This document shows, piece after piece, positions 16,654 to 25,964 of a DNA stretch of 64,000 nt (positions within the stretch are counted from its first letter, which is position 1; every line of letters starts with the position of its first letter). The notes below the pieces were generated by a model, which worked only from the letters and a program-made list of their open reading frames with translations, was not told where the DNA came from and searched no databases. This DNA comes from Telluribacter roseus. GTDB taxonomy: Bacteria > Bacteroidota > Bacteroidia > Cytophagales > Spirosomataceae. The translations under genes were made by a program, and so were the position numbers. Where the stretch lies: positions 62,001 to 126,000 of the forward strand of contig NZ_JAFEUV020000014.1 in assembly GCF_017355915.2 (NCBI RefSeq), in the 5' to 3' direction.

Positions 16654-18279
16654 ATGCTTGAAAGATTGAAACGTATACCCAAACAAGACCTCTTAGGTTT
16701 AGGAATAGTACTAGTAGGATTAATTGTTCTGAATTACAACCTTAGCGATCGTCTGGATGTATTCTCCGACGATGATGACCTCTACTGGGGGTTTGCTATG
16801 GATTATCTCAAAGGCAAGTACCGTGGGCCCGATGACGCGGTAATCTACTGCCTGTGGCAGCTGGGTATCCAGATGCTGACAAAGGATCCTATCCTGACCT
16901 ACTATATTAACTATGTAGCGATGGTGTCGCTGCCGTGTATAGCCCTGTACGCTCTCCTGCGTAGCTTACGCGTCAATGTATGGGTAAGCGTATGGCTGGT
17001 GCTGCTGTTTATGTTCTCGGGACTCAACTTCCCGCTCCTGCCCAAGCTGACACACTTTACGGTACTCTTCCTGGGGGCGGGTCTGGCTATATCCAACTTT
17101 GCTTCCGGTAATCTTATCAAGCAGTTGATGATTGCCGGCATTACGGTGTGGCTGGCTTCCTACATCCGTCCCGAAATGTACGTAGCCTGTGGGCTCATTA
17201 TCCTGTGGCTTCTGTACATATCCTATAGGAGAAAGACCTACCGGCAGTTTGCTACCTTGTTTTCGATAGTGCTGGTGTCGGCGGTACTCCTGGGTACGCC
17301 CATCCGCAAGAACGACCGCAGCTTCTGGACCTTTAAGGTATACATGGCTATCAACTACCTGGAGTGGTATCCGGGCCAGATCAACCTGTCGCCCTGGATG
17401 CACTTCAATGAGATCAACGAGCAGATATTTGGCCACCGGCTGGTATCCATACGCGATGCCATCGAAACCCGTCCGGACCTGGTAGTACGGCACGTGCAGA
17501 CCAATATTGTAAGGCTGGTGAGAGACTCATTCCAGTACGCCACCGAGTACGTGCAGATGATGCTGGACCTGTTCCCATTCCCGCATAAGCGGTACATCTT
17601 CCCGCTGCTGGGGCTACTGTTCCTGGCCATGATCGACTACCGGAGGTATGCCTCCAACCTGTGGGAAACGGCCAAGCGGTACAAGGAGTTTGGCGTGATC
17701 CTGTTCCTGACGCTGGTGCCGTCGATCATCACCACCACCACCATGTACCCCCGTCCGCACTACTTCCTGTACCACTTTTACCTGCTGTACATTCCGCTGG
17801 TAGGGGTGCTGCTATCCAACCTGGCGTTCCGCCGGGTATCCGTGGGCTCACTGAGCTTCCTGCGTAGCCGTTACACGCTGGCGGCGGTTAATCTGCTGTT
17901 CATGGTGGTATTCCTGACTCCCCGCCTGATGGCCAACGCCCAGGACGAACCTACGCCCAAGCGTGACTTTATGTACCAGCTGCAGGGCCTGAACCTGGAG
18001 GGAGAGGTCAATCTGCTGGGCGGCGACCCGATCACGTACAGCCGGTACATCCGTGAGGACTGGACCTTCTACTTCTACGACAACGAGCGTCCGGAAAGCT
18101 TCCAGGGCTTCCTGCGGGAGAATGATATCAATGCTGTGATCATCAATAAGCCGATGCACGAGTATTTCAAAGGGGATCCTTCGTATCAGGCTTTTCTGGC
18201 TAATCCGGATCAGGCGGGCTTCGCTCTGATCAAAGAAGTAGATCAGCGTCGCATCTATGCCCACCGTCAGAAAATCTAA
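16654..18279 (+). CDS. Polytopic membrane protein, GT-C-like
   Basis: The 541-residue protein has about ten hydrophobic segments. An acidic cluster follows the first one (DVFSDDDDLYWGF, about 35-47), the place where GT-C transferases carry their catalytic aspartates. A soluble C-terminal part (about 430-541) follows. It shares layout with the protein at 14100, but the sequences are clearly different. It starts four bases after the methyltransferase gene, so these two are probably translated together. The family could not be named with certainty. Confidence 0.5.
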   Translation: MLERLKRIPKQDLLGLGIVLVGLIVLNYNLSDRLDVFSDDDDLYWGFAMDYLKGKYRGPDDAVIYCLWQLGIQMLTKDPILTYYINYVAMVSLPCIALYALLRSLRVNVWVSVWLVLLFMFSGLNFPLLPKLTHFTVLFLGAGLAISNFASGNLIKQLMIAGITVWLASYIRPEMYVACGLIILWLLYISYRRKTYRQFATLFSIVLVSAVLLGTPIRKNDRSFWTFKVYMAINYLEWYPGQINLSPWMHFNEINEQIFGHRLVSIRDAIETRPDLVVRHVQTNIVRLVRDSFQYATEYVQMMLDLFPFPHKRYIFPLLGLLFLAMIDYRRYASNLWETAKRYKEFGVILFLTLVPSIITTTTMYPRPHYFLYHFYLLYIPLVGVLLSNLAFRRVSVGSLSFLRSRYTLAAVNLLFMVVFLTPRLMANAQDEPTPKRDFMYQLQGLNLEGEVNLLGGDPITYSRYIREDWTFYFYDNERPESFQGFLRENDINAVIINKPMHEYFKGDPSYQAFLANPDQAGFALIKEVDQRRIYAHRQKI

Positions 18280-18340
18280 TTACTCTGTATTAAGAACTTT
18301 CCTTATATCTATTTTAACCAATTAAATTACCCAATCAAAA

Positions 18341-19387
18341 ATGGCAAAATTAAATTTCGGCGGAGTTGAAGAAGAAGTAGTGACCCGCGAAGAGTTCCCT
18401 CTTGAGAAAGCCCGCGAAGTACTAGGCAACGAAACCATTGCTGTAATCGGATATGGTGTACAGGGACCTGGCCAGAGCCTGAACATGCGTGATAATGGAT
18501 TTAATGTGATCGTTGGCCAGCGTAAAGGTGGTAAGTCATGGGACAAAGCCGTAGCTGACGGCTGGGTACCTGGCGAGACACTATTTGAAATCGAAGAAGC
18601 TCTTCAGAAAGGTACTATCATCTGCTATCTTCTGTCGGATGCAGCTCAGATCGAACTATGGCCTACTGTAAAGCAGTACCTGACTCCTGGTAAGTCACTG
18701 TACTTCTCACACGGCTTTGGTGTAACGTACAAAGATCAGACTGGTATCGTTCCTCCTGCCGATGTTGACGTTTATCTGGTAGCTCCTAAGGGTTCAGGTA
18801 CTTCACTGCGTCGTCTGTTCGTAGAAGGCAAAGGTCTTAACTCGTCATTTGCTGTCTTCCAGGATGCTACCGGCAAAGCCCGTGAGAAGTGTATCGCTAT
18901 GGGTATCGGTGTAGGATCAGGCTACCTGTTTGAGACAGACTTCTACCGTGAGGTAACGTCTGACCTGACTGGTGAGCGTGGTACACTGATGGGTGCTATC
19001 CAGGGTATCTTTGCAGCTCAGTACGAAGTACTGCGCTCTAACGGACACTCACCTTCTGAGGCTTTCAACGAAACGGTAGAAGAGCTGACTCAGTCACTGA
19101 TGCCACTCGTAGCCGAGAACGGTATGGACTGGATGTACGCTAACTGTTCTACTACGGCTCAGCGTGGTGCTCTGGACTGGTGGAAGCCTTTCCGTGATGC
19201 TACTAAGCCGGTATTTGAGCAACTATATAACTCTGTAAAATCAGGCGAGCAGGCTCGTATCTCTATCACCCGTAACTCACAGTCTGACTACCGCGAGAAA
19301 CTGGAAGAAGAACTACGCGAACTGCGTGAGTCAGAAATGTGGCAGGCAGGTACTACCGTACGTAGCCTACGCCCTGAGCGCAGCTAA
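18341..19387 (+). CDS. ilvC: Ketol-acid reductoisomerase
   Basis: IlvC rearranges and reduces acetohydroxy acids to 2,3-dihydroxy acids with NAD(P)H and magnesium. The 348-residue length fits class I enzymes of Bacteroidota. Signatures are the nucleotide-binding loop VIGYGVQGPGQSLNMRDNG, SHGFGVTY, VAPKGSGTSLR, and the metal-binding part with TDLTGERGTLMGAIQGIFAA-like sequence (residues about 205-226). Codon use leans toward CGT, GGT, ACT and GCT more than in neighbouring genes, which suggests high expression. It follows the membrane-protein insert and ends at a strong palindromic terminator. Confidence 0.93.
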   Translation: MAKLNFGGVEEEVVTREEFPLEKAREVLGNETIAVIGYGVQGPGQSLNMRDNGFNVIVGQRKGGKSWDKAVADGWVPGETLFEIEEALQKGTIICYLLSDAAQIELWPTVKQYLTPGKSLYFSHGFGVTYKDQTGIVPPADVDVYLVAPKGSGTSLRRLFVEGKGLNSSFAVFQDATGKAREKCIAMGIGVGSGYLFETDFYREVTSDLTGERGTLMGAIQGIFAAQYEVLRSNGHSPSEAFNETVEELTQSLMPLVAENGMDWMYANCSTTAQRGALDWWKPFRDATKPVFEQLYNSVKSGEQARISITRNSQSDYREKLEEELRELRESEMWQAGTTVRSLRPERS

Positions 19388-19442
19388 TATACCTGTAATG
19401 GGTCAGGGTTCGGAAAACCTGATCCCTTTGCGTAAATTTGTT

Positions 19443-19474
19443 AGACCTTACGGAATTCCGTAAGGTCTTTTTTT
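19443..19474 (+). terminator. Strong terminator between ilvC and ilvA
   Basis: Positions 19443-19468 form a perfect 26-bp palindrome (arms AGACCTTACGGAA and TTCCGTAAGGTCT), followed by T residues to 19474. A weaker hairpin precedes it at about 19400-19426. It should stop most ilvC transcripts just before ilvA. Confidence 0.8.
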
Positions 19475-19486
19475 AAATTACACTTC

Positions 19487-20755
19487 ATGAAGCCACTGAC
19501 CGAACCTAGCACCACGTCCCCTACGCTGGATAACATATTCCTGGCGGCTGAGCGCCTTCGCAATATAGCTACCCATACTCCGCTGATGCATAATCTGCAC
19601 CTGTCGGAGATGTTTGGCGCTAATATCTATCTGAAGCGTGAAGACCTGCAGATCGTACGCTCGTACAAGATTAGGGGCGCCTACAACAAGATGGCGAGTC
19701 TGTCGGAGGAGGCTCTGGCTAATGGAGTGGTGTGCGCCAGTGCGGGTAACCACGCGCAGGGACTAGCCTACGCCTGCCGCAAGCTGGGGGTTAAAGGGGC
19801 TGTATTCATGCCTACCACAACGCCCGCTCAGAAGGTCAAGCAGGTACGCTTTTTCGGTAAGGAGTGGGTGGATATCCACCTGGTAGGTGATACCTACGAT
19901 GATGCCTACCATGCAGCTATGGAGTACCAGTCAACCCACGATGCTACCTTTGTCCACCCTTTTGATGATGTACAGGTCATGGAAGGGCAGGGTACCGTAG
20001 GCCTGGAAATATTCAAAGATGCGGACTTCAAGATCGACTACCTGCTGATGGCCATCGGCGGCGGCGGACTGGCCGCGGGTGTATCTACTGTATTTAAGCA
20101 ACTCTCTCCCAGGACCAAGCTCATCGGCGTGGAGCCAATGGGCTCACCTACCATGCTGCGGGCTATCGAAGAAGGCCATGTACTTACGCTGGAAAACATT
20201 GATAAGTTTGTGGACGGTGCCGCCGTGCGCCGGGCCGGTAACATGACCTTCGAGATCTGTAGACAGAATCTGGAGCGCATCCTGCTCGTACCCGAAGGCA
20301 AGGTATGTTCTACTATCTTGCAGCTCTACAACGAGGAAGCCATCGTAGCCGAACCCGCCGGAGCCCTGACCGTAGCGGTACTGGATCAGCTCCGGGAGGA
20401 AATCAAAGGCAAAAACGTAGTGGCTCTGATCGGGGGTGGTAACAATGACATTACCCGTACGGAAGAGATCAAGGAGCGCTCCCTTCTCTACGAGGGACTG
20501 AAGCACTACTTCATCATCCGCTTCCCGCAGCGCGCCGGGGCCTTCCGTGACTTCCTGAATGTACTGGGGCCGCAGGATGACATTACCCGCTTCGAGTACG
20601 TCAAAAAAACCAACCGCGAGCAGGGACCGGCCCTGGTAGGAATAGAGCTAAAAAACCGGGAGGATTTTGAGCCCCTCATCCAGCGGATGAACGAGAGCCG
20701 CATTGTGTACGAGTACCTCAATGACCAGCCTAACATGTTCCAGTTTTTGGTGTAA
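19487..20755 (+). CDS. ilvA: Threonine ammonia-lyase (threonine deaminase)
   Basis: IlvA makes 2-oxobutyrate from threonine with pyridoxal phosphate, the committed step of isoleucine synthesis. The 422-residue protein has the PLP lysine in VRSYKIRGAYNKM, the phosphate-binding loop AIGGGGLAAG, and a single ACT-like C-terminal regulatory domain (about 335-422, HYFIIRFPQRAGAFRDFLN). ATG 19487 lies only 13 bases after the T-run of the terminator, so ilvA depends on readthrough or on a promoter not clearly seen. A putative citramalate synthase downstream may offer a second source of 2-oxobutyrate. Confidence 0.92.
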   Translation: MKPLTEPSTTSPTLDNIFLAAERLRNIATHTPLMHNLHLSEMFGANIYLKREDLQIVRSYKIRGAYNKMASLSEEALANGVVCASAGNHAQGLAYACRKLGVKGAVFMPTTTPAQKVKQVRFFGKEWVDIHLVGDTYDDAYHAAMEYQSTHDATFVHPFDDVQVMEGQGTVGLEIFKDADFKIDYLLMAIGGGGLAAGVSTVFKQLSPRTKLIGVEPMGSPTMLRAIEEGHVLTLENIDKFVDGAAVRRAGNMTFEICRQNLERILLVPEGKVCSTILQLYNEEAIVAEPAGALTVAVLDQLREEIKGKNVVALIGGGNNDITRTEEIKERSLLYEGLKHYFIIRFPQRAGAFRDFLNVLGPQDDITRFEYVKKTNREQGPALVGIELKNREDFEPLIQRMNESRIVYEYLNDQPNMFQFLV

Positions 20756-20768
20756 TCCATTCCTCCCC

Positions 20769-21617
20769 TTGCTACGCGTACCTTCTGACATAAGTGCCCA
20801 GGAATTTGAATCGCTGAAGATTCAGGACATGACCTTCGTGGCCTACCGTAATGAAGTATATCCCTCCCGTTATGAGGTATTCTTCGAGGAGCACGCGGTC
20901 ATAGTAGTACTGGAAGGGGAGAAAAAATTTATAAATCCTACGCAGGAAGTACACGTCGAAAAGGGTGACATCCTGTTTATACAGCGGGGCTTCTACCTGA
21001 TGTCGGAGTCCATCAATGAGTCGTACAAGAGTCTGGTATTTTTCTTTGACGAGAAGCTGCTGAAAGAATTTGTGGGGCTACACTCAGAGCTCTTTGATTC
21101 TGAGGAAGGTACTTCCCCCCTGCAGTCCCCCATCCTGCTTCTCCGGTCCAACGATACCTTCTCCCAGTTTGTCAACTCGGTGTTCCCCTACTTCCGCAAC
21201 CAGACTTCGCTGAAGAACCATTTTCTCCGGCTCAAATTCCAGGAACTGCTCCTGCATTTATTAGAGATTGATCAGTCGGGTAAGCTGCAGGCTATCCTGT
21301 ACAGCCTCTACAAAGGACAGAAGGCCGACCTGACTTTTCTGATGAATAGCTACTACCTCAAGCCGCTTACTCTCAACGAACTAGCTCGCCTATCCGGCCG
21401 TAGCCTGTCGGCTTTTAAGCGGGATTTTCAGGATGAGTTTGAGGTATCTCCTGCGCACTGGATCAAGAACAGACGCCTCGAGCACGCCGACTTTCTACTC
21501 CGCAATACGGCTAAGAACGTATCCGAAATCAGTACCGAGATAGGCTACGAAAGTGTCTCTCACTTTATCAAATCCTACAAGGAGAAATACGGATTTACGC
21601 CCAAGAAGAGCCACTGA
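20769..21617 (+). CDS. AraC-family transcriptional regulator
   Basis: The protein has an N-terminal cupin-like sensing region (VAYRNEVYPSRYEVFFEEHA) and a C-terminal double helix-turn-helix (LTLNELARLSGRSLSAFKRD and NVSEISTEIGYESVSHFIKS). It probably regulates transcription in response to an unknown small molecule. The start is uncertain. TTG 20769 lies 14 bases after ilvA and keeps the conserved-looking region from residue 9 on; ATG 20721 would overlap ilvA; ATG 20829 would remove the start of the cupin. Its place between ilvA and leuC makes the leu genes a natural target, but no operator was recognised. Confidence 0.75.
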   Translation: MLRVPSDISAQEFESLKIQDMTFVAYRNEVYPSRYEVFFEEHAVIVVLEGEKKFINPTQEVHVEKGDILFIQRGFYLMSESINESYKSLVFFFDEKLLKEFVGLHSELFDSEEGTSPLQSPILLLRSNDTFSQFVNSVFPYFRNQTSLKNHFLRLKFQELLLHLLEIDQSGKLQAILYSLYKGQKADLTFLMNSYYLKPLTLNELARLSGRSLSAFKRDFQDEFEVSPAHWIKNRRLEHADFLLRNTAKNVSEISTEIGYESVSHFIKSYKEKYGFTPKKSH

Positions 21618-21772
21618 ACCAAAACCGCTATTTTTTGAGCGTTTTGCGTTATCGTTATTTGTACTATTCTGCGGTAATTTGTTTTCCCGATTCAGGTACA
21701 TAACCACCTGCACGAGAGAGTCAGCTCTTTTGCTGATCCCAACCCAGCATATTACAAAACCATAGCTATACC

Positions 21773-23176
21773 ATGAGTAAGCCTGCAAGTACCCTTTTCG
21801 ACAAAGTGTGGGATGCCCACGTAGTCCGTTCGATTCAAGATGGTCCGGATATTCTCTTCATCGACCGCCACTTTATCCACGAAGTAACCAGCCCCGTAGC
21901 ATTCCTCGGCCTGGAGACCCGTGGTATTGGTGTGATGTACCCTGAGCGTACCTTCGCTACCGCCGACCACAACACCCCTACGATCAATCAGCACCTTCCC
22001 GTAGCTGACCCTCTTTCGGCCAACCAGCTGAAGGCCCTGGAGACCAACACTGCCAAGTATGGTATCTCGCACTGGGGACTCGGCCACGCCAAGAATGGTA
22101 TTGTACATGTAATAGGACCCGAAAACGGTATTACTCTTCCAGGCATGACTATCGTATGTGGTGACTCGCATACATCTACACACGGTGCTTTTGGCGCTAT
22201 CGCTTTTGGTATAGGTACTTCGGAAGTAGAGATGGTACTCTCGTCGCAGTGTATCATGCAGCCTAAGCCCAAGAAAATGCGCATTACCGTTAACGGTGCA
22301 TTGGGCAAAGGCGTAACTCCTAAGGACGTTACCCTATATATCATCGCCAAGCTTACTTCTGCCGGTGCCACAGGGTACTTTGTAGAGTACGCGGGGGATG
22401 TATTCGAGAATATGACCATGGAAGGCCGTATGACCGTATGTAACATGAGTATCGAGATGGGTGCTCGCGGTGGTATGGTCGCTCCTGACCAGACTACCTT
22501 CAACTATCTGAATGGACGCGAGCAGTCACCTAAAGGCGAGGCGTGGGACAAAGCGGTTGCTTACTGGCAGACTCTCAAGACAGACGAAGGCGCTACTTTC
22601 GATAAAGAATACGTTTTTGATGCGGCGGATATCGAGCCTATGATTACGTACGGAACCAACCCGGGTATGGGCATGGGTATATCCAAGAGTATTCCGACGG
22701 CCGAAGAGGTAGAAGGTGGCAAAGCTACCTACGACAAAGCCCTTAACTACATGGGATTTGATGAAAGCGAATCCATGATAGGCAAGCAGGTAGACTACGT
22801 ATTTATCGGTAGCTGCACCAATGGCCGCATCGAGGACTTCCGTGCTTTTGCTTCTATTGTAAAAGGCCGTAAGAAGGCCGATAACATTACCGCCTGGATC
22901 GTACCGGGTTCACATATTGTAGAGCAGCAAATCAAAGAAGAAGGTATTCTGGATATTCTTACCGACGCCGGATTCCAGCTACGTCAGCCGGGTTGTTCAG
23001 CCTGTCTGGCTATGAATGACGATAAAATCCCGGCGGGTAAGTACGCAGTAAGTACCTCCAACCGCAACTTCGAAGGTCGTCAGGGTCCTGGTGCGCGTAC
23101 CCTTCTCGCCAGCCCGCTGGTAGCTGCCGCTGCCGCCGTAACCGGACGTGTAACGGATCCACGGGAATTGCTATAA
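21773..23176 (+). CDS. leuC: 3-isopropylmalate dehydratase, large subunit
   Basis: LeuC with LeuD isomerises 2-isopropylmalate to 3-isopropylmalate, and the same pair can isomerise citramalate. The 467-residue chain is full length. Cluster-binding cysteines lie in [11 protein letters not shown] and [10 protein letters not shown], and the aconitase-type active-site sequence [14 protein letters not shown] is present. Normally leuD follows directly. Here a 486-base stretch with a four-helix-bundle gene and palindromic repeats separates them. Confidence 0.93.
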   Translation: MSKPASTLFDKVWDAHVVRSIQDGPDILFIDRHFIHEVTSPVAFLGLETRGIGVMYPERTFATADHNTPTINQHLPVADPLSANQLKALETNTAKYGISHWGLGHAKNGIVHVIGPENGITLPGMTIVCGDSHTSTHGAFGAIAFGIGTSEVEMVLSSQCIMQPKPKKMRITVNGALGKGVTPKDVTLYIIAKLTSAGATGYFVEYAGDVFENMTMEGRMTVCNMSIEMGARGGMVAPDQTTFNYLNGREQSPKGEAWDKAVAYWQTLKTDEGATFDKEYVFDAADIEPMITYGTNPGMGMGISKSIPTAEEVEGGKATYDKALNYMGFDESESMIGKQVDYVFIGSCTNGRIEDFRAFASIVKGRKKADNITAWIVPGSHIVEQQIKEEGILDILTDAGFQLRQPGCSACLAMNDDKIPAGKYAVSTSNRNFEGRQGPGARTLLASPLVAAAAAVTGRVTDPRELL

Positions 23177-23181
23177 AAGCT

Positions 23182-23258
23182 GCTGTAGGCTGTAAGCTGT
23201 AGGCAATAAGCTTTTTTAACTTTTAGCCTATAGCTTACAGCGTAAAGCCTAAAGCTCC
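23182..23258. repeat. Left palindromic repeat flanking the four-helix-bundle gene
   Basis: The arm 23189-23204 (GCTGTAAGCTGTAGGC) pairs with 23226-23241 over 16 positions with one G-T pair. The core TAAGCTGTAGGC (23193-23204) recurs in exact inverse after the gene at 23631-23642. The copies read as variations on AAGCT/TAGGC units. Confidence 0.75.
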
Positions 23259-23262
23259 AGAA

Positions 23263-23622
23263 ATGCGCGATTTTAGGAAGTATGAGGTTTGGCAATCGGC
23301 ACATGCGCTTACGTTAGATATTTATTCAATAAGTAATGGATTTCCTGCCAACGAGCAGTATGGAATAACCAGCCAGCTACGAAGAGCTGCGGTATCCATT
23401 CCAACTAACATAAGTGAAGGCTGCGGAAGAAGTAGCGATGCTGACTTTGCAAGATTTATTCATATTGCCCTAGGCTCCGCGCATGAAGTTGAATACCTGA
23501 TCCAGCTCTGCTACGACTTACGATATATAGAAGAAAGTACTTATAAAGATATAGACAGCAAAGTCAACCTGGTTAAGCGTAAACTCTATCATTTAGAAAA
23601 GAAAATAAACAGCAAAAGCTGA
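23263..23622 (+). CDS. Four-helix-bundle protein of the 23S rRNA intervening-sequence type (IVP/S23)
   Basis: The 119-residue protein has the family signatures MRDFRKYEVWQSAHALTLDI, QLRRAAVSIPTNISEGCGR and FIHIALGSAHEVEYLIQL. This family is named after proteins encoded in 23S rRNA intervening sequences and is related in fold to the Avd accessory proteins of diversity-generating retroelements. Most genomic copies, like this one, are not in rRNA and have no known role. It sits between leuC and leuD, framed by inverted copies of TAAGCTGTAGGC. The gene plus repeats looks inserted into an older leuCD operon. Codon use is more AT-rich than that of its neighbours, which supports transfer. Confidence 0.85.
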   Translation: MRDFRKYEVWQSAHALTLDIYSISNGFPANEQYGITSQLRRAAVSIPTNISEGCGRSSDADFARFIHIALGSAHEVEYLIQLCYDLRYIEESTYKDIDSKVNLVKRKLYHLEKKINSKS

Positions 23623-23630
23623 GGCATATA

Positions 23631-23654
23631 GCCTACAGCTTAAAGCATAAAGCT
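23631..23654. repeat. Right inverted repeat flanking the four-helix-bundle gene
   Basis: GCCTACAGCTTA (23631-23642) is the exact reverse complement of 23193-23204. It continues as AAGCATAAAGCT, echoing the left repeat at lower identity. It ends eight bases before the leuD start codon. Confidence 0.7.
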
Positions 23655-23662
23655 CTACAAAA

Positions 23663-24259
23663 ATGGCCTACGATAAATTTACCATACTAAAAAGCTCCGC
23701 CGTTCCGATGCCCATCGAGAACGTGGATACCGACCAGATCATCCCTGCCCGCTTTCTGAAGGCAACCGAGCGTAAAGGCTTCGGCGACAACCTGTTCCGC
23801 GACTGGCGCTACAATGCCGATGGTACTCCCAAAGCAGATTTCGTACTCAATAACCCGATCTACTCCGGCAGCATCCTGGTAGGTGGCAAAAACTTCGGAA
23901 GTGGATCGAGCCGTGAGCACGCGGCCTGGGCCATTTACGACTATGGCTTCCGTTGCGTAGTATCCAGCTTCTTTGCCGATATCTTCAAGAACAACTCCCT
24001 GAACGTAGGTATACTGCCGGTACAGGTAAGCCCTGAGTTCCTGGATAAGATCTTCCAGGCGATTGAGGCTGATCCTAAGGCTGAGCTGGAGGTAAATCTG
24101 CCCGAGCAGACTATTACGATCGTGGCTACCGGCGAGCAGGAGTCATTCGAGATCAATGGCTACAAGAAGCACAATCTGATGAATGGCTACGATGATATTG
24201 ACTATCTGCAGGCCATGAAGGAGGATATCCGGGCCTTTGAAGCAGCAAGACCTTATTAA
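23663..24259 (+). CDS. leuD: 3-isopropylmalate dehydratase, small subunit
   Basis: LeuD is the swivelling small subunit of isopropylmalate isomerase and contributes substrate specificity to LeuC. The 198-residue chain shows [17 protein letters not shown] near the start and the hallmark loop [15 protein letters not shown]. The start codon lies only eight bases beyond a repeat end, so its upstream sequence was supplied or altered by the insertion. It is followed by the leuA-like gene after 80 bases that contain further repeat-like units. Confidence 0.93.
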   Translation: MAYDKFTILKSSAVPMPIENVDTDQIIPARFLKATERKGFGDNLFRDWRYNADGTPKADFVLNNPIYSGSILVGGKNFGSGSSREHAAWAIYDYGFRCVVSSFFADIFKNNSLNVGILPVQVSPEFLDKIFQAIEADPKAELEVNLPEQTITIVATGEQESFEINGYKKHNLMNGYDDIDYLQAMKEDIRAFEAARPY

Positions 24260-24331
24260 GCTACTAGTCTTAAGCAGTAAGCTCAAACGATCGTTAAGTC
24301 ATCACATATAAAGGCACATAGCTTACAGCTC
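24256..24331. repeat. Degenerate AAGCT/TAAGCAGTAAGC repeat after leuD
   Basis: Units AAGCTACTAG, TAAGCAGTAAGCT and ATAGCTTACAGCT (24318-24330) resemble the repeats around the four-helix-bundle gene. The last unit matches the inner arm of the left repeat (TATAGCTTACAGC). Pairing is imperfect. It lies between leuD and the next gene. Confidence 0.5.
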
Positions 24332-24339
24332 CTTCAGAT

Positions 24340-25923
24340 ATGCCCAAGCGTTATATAGAAATAATGGATACGACACTCCGCGACGGTGAACAAACCAGCG
24401 GAGTGTCGTTTTCTGCCTCAGAGAAACTGACCATTGCTCAGTTGCTCCTGCAGGAAGTGAAGGTAGACCGAATTGAAATAGCCTCGGCACGGGTATCAGA
24501 TGGTGAGTTTCAGGCTGTCAAAAAAATTACCGAGTGGGCCAGTCAGAACGGCTACATTGACCGGATTGAAGTACTTACTTTCGTAGATGGTGAGGCGTCG
24601 ATCAACTGGATGCTCAAAGCCGGTGCCAAGGTCATGAACCTGCTTACCAAGGGGTCCATGAACCACCTTAAGTACCAGCTCAAAAAGACCCCCGCGGAGC
24701 ACTTTGAAGATATCGCTCAGGTTATTGAGCTGGCTCGCTCCAATGGTATCGAAAGCAACGTATACCTCGAAGACTGGAGCAACGGTATGCGCAACTCCCG
24801 CGAGTACGTGTTCGAGTTTCTGGACTTCCTGGCTACCCAGCCGGTCAAGCGTATCCTGCTCCCTGATACATTGGGTGTATTGACTCCGGCCGAATCCTAC
24901 GAATACGTAAAATCCATTGTAGATCGCTACCCCAGCCAGCACTTCGAATTCCACGCTCACAACGATTATGACTTAGGTACAGCCAATGTACTGGAGGCTA
25001 TACGGGCGGGGGTTCAGGGGCTGCATCTAACCGTCAATGGTATGGGCGAGCGGGCCGGTAACGCGCCGCTGGCTAGTGCCATAGCCGTACTCAAAGACTT
25101 CGTGCCCGAGGTGGAGACGTCGGTGGCCGAGCAGTCGTTGTACTCGATCAGCAAGCTGGTGGAGACCTTCTCAGGTGTACGTATTCCGGCCAATAAGCCC
25201 ATTGTAGGTGAGAATGTCTTTACGCAGACGGCCGGTATCCACGCCGATGGCGACAAGAAAAACAACCTGTACTTCAGCAACCTGATGCCCGAGCGTTTCG
25301 GACGCAGGCGTCTGTACGCACTGGGTAAAACATCCGGCAAAGCCAATATTGAGAAGAATCTGCAGGAGCTGGGTATTAAGCTATCCGACGAGGATCTCAA
25401 GAAGGTAACTCAGCGGATCATTGAACTGGGCGACCGGAAGGAGATGGTTACCCGCGACGACCTCCCCTACATCATATCCGATGTACTGGACAGCAACACC
25501 ATTGAGGAGAAGGTAATCATACTCAACTACGTACTTACTCACTCCAAGAACCTCAAACCCTCAGCTACGCTGCAGGTACAGATCGGAGATCATATCTTTG
25601 AGGAAAGTGCGCAGGGCGACGGTCAGTACGACGCCTTCATGAACGCCCTGAAGAAGATCTACGGTATGCTGAATATGTGCCTGCCTATGCTGACTGACTA
25701 TACCGTACGCATACCTCCCGGTGGTAAAACGGACGCCCTTTGCGAAACTATCATTACCTGGGCTATTGATAACAAAGAGGTCAAAACGAGGGGGCTGGAT
25801 TCAGATCAGACGGTGTCGGCTATCAAAGCAACGCAGAAGATGCTGAACCTTATCGATCAGACCTGTGAGCTAGCCATACCCGCCCTGGTAGCCACCGAAC
25901 CAGAATTATCTACTAAACAATAA
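24340..25923 (+). CDS. Citramalate synthase / isopropylmalate synthase-like protein with LeuA regulatory domain
   Basis: The 527-residue protein has an HMG-CoA-lyase-like TIM barrel (about 1-280, with [14 protein letters not shown] and metal-binding HAHNDYDLGTAN), a linker, and a LeuA allosteric domain (about 395-515). It therefore joins acetyl-CoA to a 2-oxo acid. A second, shorter enzyme of the family (27310) has the more typical LeuA active-site text ([17 protein letters not shown]). This one could be citramalate synthase (pyruvate plus acetyl-CoA, leading to 2-oxobutyrate by way of LeuCD and LeuB) or a second isopropylmalate synthase. Motifs alone do not decide. Its place between leuD and leuB fits either. 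Confidence 0.75.
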   Translation: MPKRYIEIMDTTLRDGEQTSGVSFSASEKLTIAQLLLQEVKVDRIEIASARVSDGEFQAVKKITEWASQNGYIDRIEVLTFVDGEASINWMLKAGAKVMNLLTKGSMNHLKYQLKKTPAEHFEDIAQVIELARSNGIESNVYLEDWSNGMRNSREYVFEFLDFLATQPVKRILLPDTLGVLTPAESYEYVKSIVDRYPSQHFEFHAHNDYDLGTANVLEAIRAGVQGLHLTVNGMGERAGNAPLASAIAVLKDFVPEVETSVAEQSLYSISKLVETFSGVRIPANKPIVGENVFTQTAGIHADGDKKNNLYFSNLMPERFGRRRLYALGKTSGKANIEKNLQELGIKLSDEDLKKVTQRIIELGDRKEMVTRDDLPYIISDVLDSNTIEEKVIILNYVLTHSKNLKPSATLQVQIGDHIFEESAQGDGQYDAFMNALKKIYGMLNMCLPMLTDYTVRIPPGGKTDALCETIITWAIDNKEVKTRGLDSDQTVSAIKATQKMLNLIDQTCELAIPALVATEPELSTKQ

Positions 25924-25964
25924 CTTTTATTAGCACTACCCTTTTAGTGCCTTTCACTTACAAA

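Noticed and set aside
23263-23622. Four-helix-bundle gene as part of an rRNA operon
   Set aside because: No rRNA sequence is present; the gene lies between leuC and leuD.
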